Shown here piece by piece: positions 17,400 through 25,805 of a stretch of 64,000 bases of DNA; within the stretch, counting starts at the first letter, position 1; every line of letters starts with the position of its first letter. The position numbers and the translations under genes were made by a program. Under the pieces are notes generated by a model. The model had not been told where the DNA came from. It searched no databases and saw only the letters and a list, made by a program, of their open reading frames with translations. Source of the DNA: Pseudoroseomonas cervicalis (GTDB taxonomy: Bacteria > Pseudomonadota > Alphaproteobacteria > Acetobacterales > Acetobacteraceae); the NCBI RefSeq assembly GCF_030818485.1, contig NZ_JAUTAJ010000002.1, positions 248,001 to 312,000 on the forward strand. The letters run 5' to 3'.

Positions 17400-18102
17400 G
17401 ATAGGCCTCCTCCACTTCGGGCAGGGCCAGCACCTCGGCCGGTTCGCCCTCGGCCACCAGCCTGCCGGCCACCAGCACCGCCAGGCGCTGGGAGAATTCG
17501 GTGACCGCGCGCATCACATGCTCGATCATGATAATGGTGGTGCCGCCCTCGTTCAGCCGGAACAGCAGCGCCAGGATCTGGTCCACCTCGGTGTGCGACA
17601 GCCCGGCCATCGCCTCATCGGCGATCAGCAGCTCCGGCCGCAGCGCGGTCGCGCGGGCCAGCTCCAGCCGGCGCAGCTCCACCTGGGTCAGCTCCGCGGG
17701 GCGGCGATGCGCCTTGCCGGCCAGCTCCACCTGTTCCAGGCAGGCCATGGCCGCCGCATCATCCGCCTGGCCGCGGCCACCATAGGCGAGCGGCACGCGG
17801 ATATTCTCCAGCACCGTCAGGCCGCGAAAGGGGCGCGGCAGCTGGAAGCTGCGCGCCAGGCCGCGCCGCGCCCGCTGATGCGACGACATTCCTTTGAGTG
17901 GCTGACCCTGGAAGGTGAAGGCGCCGTCATGGCTGGCGAAGACACCGGCCAGGCAGTTGGTGAAGGTGCTCTTGCCCGAGCCATTCGGCCCGATCAGTCC
18001 GAGCCGCTCGCCCTTGCGCACCGTCAGGTCGATGCCGGAGAGCGCGGTGAAGCCGCCGAAGCGTTTGCCGACACCTTCGGCGCGCAGGATGATCTCGCTC
18101 AT
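17389..18102 (-). CDS. livG: Branched-chain amino acid-type ABC transporter ATP-binding protein LivG
   Basis: A 237-residue ATPase partner of LivF. Walker A is LIGPNGSGKSTF. The signature region is the degenerate LTQVELRRLELARA, and Walker B reads LLIADEAMAGLS with Ala in place of the usual Pro, both seen in Liv-type ATPases of alphaproteobacteria. The start overlaps the livM stop by 4 nt (ATGA). It supplies ATP hydrolysis for the LivHM channel. Confidence 0.88.
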   Translation of the reverse strand: MSEIILRAEGVGKRFGGFTALSGIDLTVRKGERLGLIGPNGSGKSTFTNCLAGVFASHDGAFTFQGQPLKGMSSHQRARRGLARSFQLPRPFRGLTVLENIRVPLAYGGRGQADDAAAMACLEQVELAGKAHRRPAELTQVELRRLELARATALRPELLIADEAMAGLSHTEVDQILALLFRLNEGGTTIIMIEHVMRAVTEFSQRLAVLVAGRLVAEGEPAEVLALPEVEEAYLGR

Positions 18103-19088
18103 GCGCGCCTCCGGAACAGGCCGATGATGCCGTGCGGCGCCAAGCAGACGAAGAGCACCAGCACCACGCCGACGATCATCAGGTTGACGGCGGAGGAGAT
18201 GGTCACGGTTGCCGCCTGCTGCAGCGAGGCCAGCAGCACCGCGCCGATCAGCGGCCCCGCCCAGCTCGCCGTGCCGCCGATCAGCGGCATGGCGATGGCG
18301 TTCACCGCATAGGCCAGGCCGAAGGCCGAGTTCGGCTCGACATAGGAGCCGAGATAGGGCAGGGGCGCGCCGGCCACCGCCATCATCGCGCCGCTGATGC
18401 TGGTGGCGATCAGCTTGAGGCGCAGCGTCGGCACGCCGGCCGCCTCCGCCGCCGCCTCATCGTCGCGCAGCGCCGCCAAACCCAGGCCGAGGCGCGAGGT
18501 CTCGATGCTGCGGGCCAGCGCCACGGCGGCGACGGCCAGCACGACGGCGACGGCGCAGAGAAAGGCGCCGTAGCTTTCGAAGCCGAAAGGAACCTCGCGC
18601 GGGCGCAGCACATAGGCGCCGCGCGAGCCGCCGACATAGTTCCAGTTGGTCACCGCCGTCTGCAGCACCACCGAGAGGCAGAGGGTGGCGATGGCGAAAT
18701 AGGCGCCGCGCAGCCGCAGCGTCAAAAGCCCGGTGCCGAGCCCGAGCGCGCCGCCCACCAGCGCGGCCAGGCCGATGCAGGGCAGCAGGCCGAGCCCCAT
18801 CGCCTTGCCGGCGGCGACCGTGGTGTAGGCGCCGGCGGCGAAGAAGGCGGCGGCACCGAAATTCACATAGCCCGCATAGCCGCCCAGGATGTTCCAGGCG
18901 GTGGCCAGCACGACATATTGCAGCACGAAGGTGGCGGCGAAATAGGCGTATTCGCTGCCCAGCGCGCCGAGCGCCAGGATCAGCAGCGCGCCGAAGGCGA
19001 GGGATGCCAGCCAGAAGCCGGCATGGCCGAGGCGGCGCGGCGGGCGCGGCGCGGGCAGGGCCGGGGCGGGGAGGGTGGTGTCGCTCAT
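18099..19088 (-). CDS. livM: Branched-chain amino acid-type ABC permease LivM
   Basis: A 329-residue inner-membrane permease with about nine hydrophobic segments after a Pro/Arg-rich cytoplasmic N-terminus. The family marker GYAGYVNFGAAAFFAAGAYT lies in the first third, and the EAA-like loop LGLGLAALRDDEAAAEAAGV contacts the ATPases. Four-base overlaps with livH (upstream) and livG (downstream) show tight coupling. Confidence 0.9.
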   Translation of the reverse strand: MSDTTLPAPALPAPRPPRRLGHAGFWLASLAFGALLILALGALGSEYAYFAATFVLQYVVLATAWNILGGYAGYVNFGAAAFFAAGAYTTVAAGKAMGLGLLPCIGLAALVGGALGLGTGLLTLRLRGAYFAIATLCLSVVLQTAVTNWNYVGGSRGAYVLRPREVPFGFESYGAFLCAVAVVLAVAAVALARSIETSRLGLGLAALRDDEAAAEAAGVPTLRLKLIATSISGAMMAVAGAPLPYLGSYVEPNSAFGLAYAVNAIAMPLIGGTASWAGPLIGAVLLASLQQAATVTISSAVNLMIVGVVLVLFVCLAPHGIIGLFRRRA

Positions 19089-19966
19089 GCCATGCGCCCG
19101 AACAGGCCCTGCGGCCGGAAGGCCAGCACCAGCAGCAGGCAGCCAAAGGCGACGGCCGGCGACCAGGAGGGGCCGAAGAAGCTGGCGGTGACATTCTCCA
19201 CCACGCCGAAGGCCAGCGCCGCCATGACGCAGCCGCCGAGCGAGCCCAGCCCGCCCATGATGACGATGGCGAAGACGCGGCCGATGAAGACATGGCCCGA
19301 CCAGGCATCGACCGGCTGCACCACGGCCAGCGCGCCGCCCGCCAGGGCGGCGAAGGCGATGGAGAGGCCGAAGGCGATGCGCTTGATGCGCACCGGGTCG
19401 ATCGCCAGCAGGCGCAGCGCCTCGCGGTCCTGCGCCACGGCGGCGATGGCGCGGCCGATGAAGCTGCGGCGCAGGAACAGCGCCAGCAGCCCGATCGCCG
19501 CCAGCGACACCGCCGCCGGCACCAGCATGCGCAGCGGCAGGTCGATCTCGCCCAGTCGCCAGGTGGTGGACGCGTAAGCCGCGTCGGCGAAGTGCTGCTC
19601 CGGCCCGACCGCCAGCACCAGCCCGACCTCGATGATGAACATCACCCCGAAGAAGAAGGCCAGGCCCTGGATCGCCTCGTCGCCGCGGCGTTCAAAGAAG
19701 CGGTGATAGGCGCTGTACAGCCCCGCCCCCAGGAACCAGAAGGCCGGCGCCAGCAGCAGGGACAGCAGCAGCGGGTCGAGCCCCGTCGAGGCCCAGAGCA
19801 GCGCCACCAGCAGCGCCGCCAGCACCATGAAGGCGGGATGCGCGATGTTGACGACATCGAGCAGCCCGAAAGAGAGCGACAGCCCGGCGGCGGCGGCGGC
19901 GTAGAGCCCGCCCAGCAGCAGGCCGGAGACGATGCCGTTCAGCAGCAGAGCGAGATCGGGGTCCAT
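19085..19966 (-). CDS. livH: Branched-chain amino acid-type ABC permease LivH
   Basis: A 293-residue permease with about eight membrane segments. The family pattern GLSLSFGLLDVVNIAHPAF is near residue 32, and the ATPase-contact loop AIAAVAQDREALRLLAIDPV is in the second half. I take the ATG at 19966, which shares one base with the stop of the binding-protein gene (TGATG); the longer open frame lies inside that gene. It forms the channel with LivM. Confidence 0.9.
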   Translation of the reverse strand: MDPDLALLLNGIVSGLLLGGLYAAAAAGLSLSFGLLDVVNIAHPAFMVLAALLVALLWASTGLDPLLLSLLLAPAFWFLGAGLYSAYHRFFERRGDEAIQGLAFFFGVMFIIEVGLVLAVGPEQHFADAAYASTTWRLGEIDLPLRMLVPAAVSLAAIGLLALFLRRSFIGRAIAAVAQDREALRLLAIDPVRIKRIAFGLSIAFAALAGGALAVVQPVDAWSGHVFIGRVFAIVIMGGLGSLGGCVMAALAFGVVENVTASFFGPSWSPAVAFGCLLLVLAFRPQGLFGRMA

Positions 19967-21231
19967 CACAGCCCCGCCGTGTAGGGCTTGCGCAGCTCGC
20001 CCGACTTGTAGCGGGCGGGGGCCAGGATCACCTGGGTGCCGGCGCGGCGGAACTGGTCGATGCCATTGCCCTGCACGCCCTGATACTGGGTGTAGAGGTT
20101 GCGCTCCTCCACCCATTCGCCCTCGGCGTCGAAGCGCAGCGGGCCGATCACGGTGTCGAAGCTGTTGGCGTGCATGTCGGCGGCGAGCGCCGCCTGGTCG
20201 ATGCGGCCGACGCGGCTCACCGCCTGTTCCAGCACCTGCATCTGCGCATAGGCCAGGGGCGGCACGTAATGGCCCAGCGCATCGGCATTCTCGCGCGCCG
20301 CCAGCGGCTGGTAGCGCTCCAGCAGCGCCTGCATGCCGGGGAACTGCACGGTGGGCTCGGGCGCGTAGACATCCCAGACCACCAGATTGTTCAGGATCGG
20401 CCCCAGCTGCAGCTTCTGCGCGGTGATATGCGGCCCGATCATCGGCCCGCCGAACAGGGAAAAATTCACCCGCAGCTCATTGGCGGCGCGCAGCAGCCCG
20501 GCGCTGTCCGGCGGGTAGGAACCCACGAACACCACATCCGGCCGCGCCGCCTGCACGGCGCGCAGGATCGGCGTGAAATCCACCGTGCTGGGCGGATAGG
20601 CGCGGTCATAGACCACGCGCAGCCGGTGTTCCCGCGCCAGGTGCCGGGCGCTTTCCGCGGTGCGCTGGTGGAAATCGCTGTCGAGATTGACGATGGCGAC
20701 GCTGCGTGGCTTCGGATCCATCGCCATGGCGATGTCGAAGAAGCCTTTTGCAAATGTCTCCTTCACCCGCGAACCGGCGGGGTTGATGGAGAAATAGCGG
20801 TCATACTTGAAATCGGCATTCACGCCGGTGCCGAACAGCGAGACGAAGGCCATTTGCCGCTGCATCACCACCGGCATGGCCGGCGCGATGATCGCCGTAG
20901 CATAGCCGGAAATCACCAGGTCGACCTTGTCGACATCGAGCAGCTTGGTGTAGATGCCCGGCACCTGCGCGCCGGTCGACTGGTCGTCATAATGCACCAG
21001 CTCGACGGGCCGGCCGAGCAGCCCGCCCTTGCGGTTCACCTCCTCGGCCCAGATGCGGTGCGCCAGCAGCGCCGGGCGGCCATTGCCGGCCAGCCCGCCG
21101 GAGAGCGACATCGAATAGCCGATGCGGATCGGCGGCCCGGAGGGCGCCGTCTGCGCCCTGGCCATGGCGGGCACGGTGATGGCCGCCGCCAGCGCCGCGC
21201 GGCCGAGGCCGCGCCTGCTCAAACCCTGCAT
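19966..21231 (-). CDS. livK: Liv-type ABC transporter periplasmic substrate-binding protein
   Basis: A 421-residue exported protein with an Arg-Arg signal (SRRGLGRAALAAAITVPAMA, residues 5-24), followed by a type I periplasmic binding fold (PIRIGYSMSLSGGLAGNGRP, with DQSTGAQVPGIYTKLLDVD further on). Length is at the upper end for LivK-like proteins, as in those that bind aromatic or larger organic acids. It lies 69 bp downstream of an intradiol dioxygenase gene and begins the livKHMGF block. Ligand not determinable from sequence. Confidence 0.88.
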   Translation of the reverse strand: MQGLSRRGLGRAALAAAITVPAMARAQTAPSGPPIRIGYSMSLSGGLAGNGRPALLAHRIWAEEVNRKGGLLGRPVELVHYDDQSTGAQVPGIYTKLLDVDKVDLVISGYATAIIAPAMPVVMQRQMAFVSLFGTGVNADFKYDRYFSINPAGSRVKETFAKGFFDIAMAMDPKPRSVAIVNLDSDFHQRTAESARHLAREHRLRVVYDRAYPPSTVDFTPILRAVQAARPDVVFVGSYPPDSAGLLRAANELRVNFSLFGGPMIGPHITAQKLQLGPILNNLVVWDVYAPEPTVQFPGMQALLERYQPLAARENADALGHYVPPLAYAQMQVLEQAVSRVGRIDQAALAADMHANSFDTVIGPLRFDAEGEWVEERNLYTQYQGVQGNGIDQFRRAGTQVILAPARYKSGELRKPYTAGL

Positions 21232-21300
21232 GAACCCATCCTCCTGTTGCGGCCGGGGTTCTCTGCCCCCTTGGGCCGTACACCTGCCGCCCTTGCGGCC

Positions 21301-22206
21301 TCAGCCTGCTGCGATCTTCGAGGGGTCGGCGCCGACGCGGCCGCTGCTGTCATGCGGCGCGCGGCGGGCGATGCGGAAATCATAGCGCACGCAGGGCAGC
21401 TCCGGCGCCGGCGCGTCCGGCAGGCCGCGCCGCGGCTGCACCACGAGGGATTCCGAGACGCCGAACACCGTGTCGCTGTCGATATGCGGATCATCGCCGA
21501 GATAGAGGGCGGTGATCAGCTCGCGATAGCCCTCGGCGCCGATCAGCATATGGATATGCGCCGGGCGGAAACCATGCCGCTGCTGCGCCCGCACCATGTC
21601 GCCCACCGGCCCGTCCATGGGAATGGAATAGCCCAGCGGCACCAGGGTGCGGATGGCGTAGCGCCCTTCGGCATCGGTGCGGAACTGGCCGCGCATATCC
21701 ATCACCGAGGGGTCGTTGGCCTGCAGGTCATAGGCGCCATCGGCGTCGGTCGACCAGATCTCGACGATGGCGTCCGGCACGCCCTCGCCCTGCTCGTTCA
21801 GCACGCGGCCGAACAGCATCATCTCCGGCCCCTTGGCATGGGTGGCGATGCTCTCGCCATAGCCGAATTTCGGCGCCGCCTCGCGGTAGAAGGGGCCGAG
21901 CAGGCTGGTCTCCGTCGCCTCGCCGATGCGGTTCGCCTGGTCGTCCATCAGATTGACCAGGCGCGACAGGCCGAGCGTGTCGGAGAGCAGGATGAATTCC
22001 TGCCGGTAGGGGGTGCAGGCCTGGCCGACCCGGGTGAGGAAACCGATGGCGGCGAGCCATTCCTCCGGCGTCAGCCGCGTCTCCCGCGCGAAATCATGCA
22101 GGTGGCGCACCAGGCTTTCCATCACCGTCCGCAGCCGCGGATCGGGGGTGGAGGCCATCTGGGCGATCACCGCCTCGGTGACGCTGTTCTGGTCCAAATC
22201 CGCCAT
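21301..22206 (-). CDS. Intradiol ring-cleavage dioxygenase (catechol/hydroxyquinol 1,2-dioxygenase family)
   Basis: A 301-residue non-haem Fe(III) enzyme that splits catechol-type rings between the two hydroxyls to muconate-type products. An N-terminal helical dimerisation domain (about 1-100) is followed by the beta-sandwich catalytic domain. The four iron ligands can be assigned: Tyr159 (WSTDADGAYD), Tyr193 (LVPLGYSIP), His217 and His219 (RPAHIHM). The N-terminal domain places it with catechol and hydroxyquinol dioxygenases rather than protocatechuate 3,4-dioxygenase. GGAGGAGG precedes the ATG. Whether the substrate is catechol, a substituted catechol or hydroxyquinol is open. Confidence 0.88.
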   Translation of the reverse strand: MADLDQNSVTEAVIAQMASTPDPRLRTVMESLVRHLHDFARETRLTPEEWLAAIGFLTRVGQACTPYRQEFILLSDTLGLSRLVNLMDDQANRIGEATETSLLGPFYREAAPKFGYGESIATHAKGPEMMLFGRVLNEQGEGVPDAIVEIWSTDADGAYDLQANDPSVMDMRGQFRTDAEGRYAIRTLVPLGYSIPMDGPVGDMVRAQQRHGFRPAHIHMLIGAEGYRELITALYLGDDPHIDSDTVFGVSESLVVQPRRGLPDAPAPELPCVRYDFRIARRAPHDSSGRVGADPSKIAAG

Positions 22207-22276
22207 TCTTGTCCTCCTCCATCCGGGGCGGATCCTGCTGGCCCGCCTTTGGCACGCGCCGTATCGGGTCAGTGTC

Positions 22277-23272
22277 TCAATCGGGGCGGATGCCGGCGGC
22301 TTCCACCACCGCGCGCCATTTGGCGATCTGCGCCCGGGTGGTCTCGGCCAGCTGCTCCGGCGTGCCGCCGGTGGGCTGCACACCCTGCACGCGCAGATTG
22401 GCCAGCGCCGCCGGGTCGCGCAGCAGCGCGTTGGTGGCCGCGTTCAGCCGCGCCACGATCGGCGCCGGCAGGTTGGCCGGACCGTACAGGCTCCACAGCC
22501 CTTCCACCACGAAATCCGGCACGCCGGATTCCTGCATGGTCGGCGCCGCGGGCAGGATGTCGACACGCTGCGCCGAGGTCACCGCCAGCGCCCGCAGCGT
22601 GCCGGCCTCCAGATGCGGCTTCAGCCCCAGCGGGTGGTAGAACATGGCGTCCACCCGCCCGGCGATCAGGTCGGTGACACCCTGGCCGGCATTGCGGTAG
22701 GGCACATGTTCGGTGCGCAGCCCGGTGCGCAGATTCAGCAGCGCCTGGGACAGATGCCCGGTGGTGCCATTGCCGGCGGAGGCGAAGGTGACCGGCCGCG
22801 TCTTCGCGAGGGCCAGCAGCTCCGCCACGCTGCTCACGCCGAGCGAGGGCGGCACGCCCAGCACCGAGGGCGTGGTGACGAAGGGCGCGATCGGCGTGAA
22901 GTCGCGCACCGGGTCGAAACCCTGATCGGCATAGAGGCTGGCATTGATGCCATGCGTGCCATTGGTGGCCAGCAGCAGCGTGTAGCCATCGCCCGCCGCC
23001 TGGGCGACCGCTTGCGCGCCGAGATTGCCGCCGGCGCCCGGCTTGTTCTCGACCACCACGGGCTGGCCGGCCTCGCGCGCCAGCGCGTCGCCCAGGATGC
23101 GGCCAAGGATGTCGGTGGTGGTGCCGGCGGCGAAGGGCACCACCAGGCGGATCGGCCGGTTGGGCCAGGCGCCGCGGCCGGCGGCGGGCGCCTGCGCCAG
23201 GGCGGGCGCGGCGAGGCCGCCCAGCGCGGCGCCGGCCAAGCCGGCGAGCAGGGGTCGGCGGCGGAGGCTCAT
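22277..23272 (-). CDS. Bug/TctC-family substrate-binding protein
   Basis: A 331-residue periplasmic binding protein: a signal with twin Arg (SLRRRPLLAGLAGAALGGLA), then NRPIRLVVPFAAGTTTDILG, VVENKPGAGGNLGAQAVA and GYTLLLATNGTHG as Bug landmarks. Its ATG overlaps the stop of the deacetylase-like gene (ATGA, 23269-23272). It lies in the same strand block as the intradiol dioxygenase, so an aromatic or dicarboxylic acid is a reasonable ligand guess. No TctAB partners are visible. Confidence 0.88.
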   Translation of the reverse strand: MSLRRRPLLAGLAGAALGGLAAPALAQAPAAGRGAWPNRPIRLVVPFAAGTTTDILGRILGDALAREAGQPVVVENKPGAGGNLGAQAVAQAAGDGYTLLLATNGTHGINASLYADQGFDPVRDFTPIAPFVTTPSVLGVPPSLGVSSVAELLALAKTRPVTFASAGNGTTGHLSQALLNLRTGLRTEHVPYRNAGQGVTDLIAGRVDAMFYHPLGLKPHLEAGTLRALAVTSAQRVDILPAAPTMQESGVPDFVVEGLWSLYGPANLPAPIVARLNAATNALLRDPAALANLRVQGVQPTGGTPEQLAETTRAQIAKWRAVVEAAGIRPD

Positions 23273-23937
23273 GACAGGGTGCTCTCCAATCCGGGGGTGA
23301 CGTAGCCCTCCAGCGGGCGCAGCGGGACGCCGCGCCGCAGCAGCAGGCAGGCTTCGGGGAAGTCCTGGCGGAATGCCGTGCCGCGGTCGCGCAGCAGGCC
23401 GAGGAAACGGTCCAGATGCCGCATCGCGCCATTCGGCAGATCGTGCAGCACCAGAAGCGTCTCGTCCTGCGCGTCGCAGAGCGCGAGCGCGCGGTCCACC
23501 CAGCCATCGGCATCGCGGAAATCGCCGGGCACGGCGTTCCACAGCACCACGCTGTAGCCGCCCTGCCGCAGATGCCGCAGCGCCGCGCCGCTCAGCAGAT
23601 GCGGCCCCAGCGCGCCGCCGCCGCCCTGCGGGCGGAACAGCCTGTCGGCATGCGCCAGCGGGCCGAGCAATTCCTGGGTGCGGCCGATCTCGGCCTCGGC
23701 CTCGGCCTCCGCCTGCTCCGGCGCCACCTGCCCCAGCGGGCGGGTGTGCGACCAGGTGTGGTTGCCGATCCAATGGCCCTCGTCCCGCGCCCGCTCGACC
23801 GGCGCGCGATGCGCGGCGAGCTTGTGGCCCAGCACGAAGAAGGTCGCCTTGAGCCCATGCGCGCGCAGCACGTCCAGCACAAGCGGCGTCACCTCGGGCC
23901 CGGGCCCGTTGTCGAAGGTTAGCGTGACGCTGCGCAT
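23269..23937 (-). CDS. Polysaccharide deacetylase-like (NodB homology) protein
   Basis: A 222-residue NodB-fold protein. Motif 1 reads TLTFDNGPGPEVT, keeping the first Asp (catalytic base in the family) but with Asn where the second, metal-binding Asp normally stands. Motif 2 is intact as NHTWSHTRP, giving the two His ligands. Motif 3 is represented by RLFRPQGGGG. No signal peptide, so it is probably cytoplasmic. Genes of this kind occur in catabolic clusters where the fold serves in amide or imide hydrolysis (allantoinase PuuE-like), so a true polysaccharide substrate is not assured. Confidence 0.75.
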   Translation of the reverse strand: MRSVTLTFDNGPGPEVTPLVLDVLRAHGLKATFFVLGHKLAAHRAPVERARDEGHWIGNHTWSHTRPLGQVAPEQAEAEAEAEIGRTQELLGPLAHADRLFRPQGGGGALGPHLLSGAALRHLRQGGYSVVLWNAVPGDFRDADGWVDRALALCDAQDETLLVLHDLPNGAMRHLDRFLGLLRDRGTAFRQDFPEACLLLRRGVPLRPLEGYVTPGLESTLS

Positions 23938-23997
23938 GCCCGTGCGACCTCCCCCTGCGGCGCTTGTTTGCTGGCCGCTTTGTTCTGGCTTGCCGGG

Positions 23998-24019
23998 CCG
24001 GTGCCCTCGCAGGCACCGG
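23998..24019 (-). terminator. Hairpin behind the FAH-family gene
   Basis: A perfect 8-bp stem CCGGTGCC/GGCACCGG with a 6-nt loop lies in the 125-bp gap between the FAH-family gene and the deacetylase-like gene. There is no U-tract, so it may act as an mRNA processing or partial stop site rather than a full terminator. Confidence 0.35.
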
Positions 24020-24062
24020 CAGTCTCGCGGCCCGCTCGGGGCCGCGCGTCAGGGCAGGGTGG

Positions 24063-24926
24063 TCAGCCCTCGTCCTCGACCGAATTGGCCAGGATGCCGA
24101 TGCCTTCGATCTCGATCTCGACATTGTCGCCCGGCGTCATGAAGACCGGCGGCTGGCGCGGATAGCCGACGCCGCTCGGCGTGCCGGTCGCGATCACATC
24201 GCCCGGCTCCAGCGTCATCACCTCGGTCAGGATCGCCAGGATGCGCGGCACGGAGAAGATCATGTCGGAGGTGTTGCTGTCCTGCAGCGTGCGGCCATTG
24301 ATGCGCGAGGTGATGCGTAGCGCGTTCGGCCCCTGCGGCAGCTCGTCCGGCGTGACGATCTCGGGGCCGAGGCCGCCGGTGCGGTCGAAATTCTTGCCCA
24401 TGCTCCACTGGGTCGATTTGCGCTGGTAGTCGCGCACCGAACCTTCGTTCATGCAGGTATAGCCGGCGACGCAGGACAGGGCGTCGGCCTCGGTCAGGTG
24501 CCGGGCGCGGCGGCCGATGACGATGGCCAGCTCCGCCTCATAGTCGAATTTCTGGCTGACGCGCGGCCGCAGCAGCGCCGCCCCCGGCGCCGCCAGCGAA
24601 CTCGCGCCGCGCAGGAACACCGCCGGATAGTCGGGGATCGGGTTGTTCCCTTCCTTGGCGTGCTCGACATAGTTCAGGCCGATGCAGAGGATCTTGCCCG
24701 GGCGCGGCACCACCGGCAGCAGGGTCAGCCCGGCCAGCGGCCGCTTCGGCGCGCCCTCCAGCTTCGCCGCCAGGGCAGGGGCCGAATTGGGCAGGTCCAG
24801 CGCGCCGATCGCCGCATTCAGATCCTGCGGCAGGCCGGGCAGCACATCCTCCAGCGCGACGACCTGGTCGCCGATCCGGGCGCCCAGCCGGGCGCGACCC
24901 TCCTGCTCGAATGCCAGCAGCCGCAT
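24063..24926 (-). CDS. Fumarylacetoacetate hydrolase family protein
   Basis: A 287-residue enzyme of the FAH superfamily, which hydrolyses or decarboxylates acylpyruvate-like and 2-oxo-diacid compounds from aromatic breakdown. An N-terminal small domain precedes the catalytic fold: ILCIGLNYVEHAKEGN (79-94), the metal-ligand region FDYEAELAIVIGRRARHL, TGGLGPEIVTPDELP and the C-terminal GDVIATGTPSGVGYPRQP. GGGGGAA precedes the ATG. It is the first gene of the leftward catabolic set and is divergent from a GntR/FCD regulator. Confidence 0.88.
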   Translation of the reverse strand: MRLLAFEQEGRARLGARIGDQVVALEDVLPGLPQDLNAAIGALDLPNSAPALAAKLEGAPKRPLAGLTLLPVVPRPGKILCIGLNYVEHAKEGNNPIPDYPAVFLRGASSLAAPGAALLRPRVSQKFDYEAELAIVIGRRARHLTEADALSCVAGYTCMNEGSVRDYQRKSTQWSMGKNFDRTGGLGPEIVTPDELPQGPNALRITSRINGRTLQDSNTSDMIFSVPRILAILTEVMTLEPGDVIATGTPSGVGYPRQPPVFMTPGDNVEIEIEGIGILANSVEDEG

Positions 24927-24954
24927 GCGCGTTTCCCCCGTGGTTGGAGCGATA

Positions 24955-25000
24955 GTTTTGTCGAAATTTTCTGGAGGTCAAATGGATTCGTCGATAAAAC
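24955..25000. promoter_or_regulatory. Candidate GntR operator and divergent promoter
   Basis: The 81-bp gap between the FAH gene (leftward) and the GntR gene (rightward) is unusually AT-rich for this window. It holds an inverted repeat GTTTTGTCGA (24955-24964) and TCGATAAAAC (24991-25000), 9 of 10 positions matching, with arms 26 bp apart. TTGACC on the minus strand (24981-24976) may be a -35 box for the FAH gene. The symmetry and position suit autoregulation by the adjacent GntR protein. Confidence 0.5.
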
Positions 25001-25007
25001 ACCGGGC

Positions 25008-25739
25008 ATGGATCTGCCGATGCCGCCCAACACCCCGCCCGTGACGCCGGGCGCCGCTGCGGAGGGGGGGGAGCCGACGCTCGCCACCAGCGTGCATCGC
25101 CGGCTGCGCGACGACATCCTGGCCGGCCGGCTGGCGCCGGGGCTGAAGCTGAAGCTGCGCGACCTGGCGGCGCAGTATGGCGCCGGCGCCTCGCCGGTGC
25201 GGGAGGCGCTGTCCAAGCTGGCCGCCGAGGGGCTGGCCGAGCGGCTGGAGCATCGCGGCTTCCGCGTCGCCGGCGCGCAGCCGGAGCAGTTGGCGGGCCT
25301 GATCCGCAGCCGCGTGCTGGCCGAGACGGCGGCGCTGCGCGAATCCATCGCCCGCGGCGATGCCGCCTGGGAGGAAGCCCTGGTGCTGGCCGAGCACCGG
25401 CTGGGCCGCGTGGCGCGATCGCTGGACACCGGCCGCTTCCTGGCCAATCCGGAATGGGAAGCCTGCCACCGCCGCTTCCACCAGGCGCTGCTGGCGGCCT
25501 GCGGCGCGCCGGCGCTGCTGGGCTTCTGTGACCGGCTGCGCGAGGAGGCCGGGCGCTACCGCGCGCTGGCCAACACCCGCGCCTATCCGGACCGCGACGT
25601 GGCGCGCGAGCATGCCGCGCTGGCCCGCGCCGCCCTGGCGCGCGAGGCCGACCGCGCCTGCGCGCTGCTGGCCGAGCATTACGAGCGCACCGGGCAGTTC
25701 GTCGGCTCGGAGATGCAGCGAAGCGTCGTCGCGGAATAA
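25008..25739 (+). CDS. GntR-family regulator with FCD domain
   Basis: A 243-residue regulator. An N-terminal flexible Pro-rich stretch is followed by a winged helix (about residues 30-95; LRDLAAQYGAGASPVREALS contains the helix-turn-helix) and an FCD ligand domain with the metal-ligand pattern CHRRFHQALLAACGAPALL. It most likely represses the divergent FAH-dioxygenase-Liv gene set and responds to an acid intermediate, as FCD regulators commonly do. The ATG at 25008 is in frame and follows the operator-like inverted repeat. Confidence 0.85.
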   Translation: MDLPMPPNTPPVTPGAAAEGGEPTLATSVHRRLRDDILAGRLAPGLKLKLRDLAAQYGAGASPVREALSKLAAEGLAERLEHRGFRVAGAQPEQLAGLIRSRVLAETAALRESIARGDAAWEEALVLAEHRLGRVARSLDTGRFLANPEWEACHRRFHQALLAACGAPALLGFCDRLREEAGRYRALANTRAYPDRDVAREHAALARAALAREADRACALLAEHYERTGQFVGSEMQRSVVAE

Positions 25740-25805
25740 GTGCGCGGCCCAAGCCAAATATTTTACATAATGCTTCTTATGTGGCGTATGTGGCAGGCCG
25801 AACCG

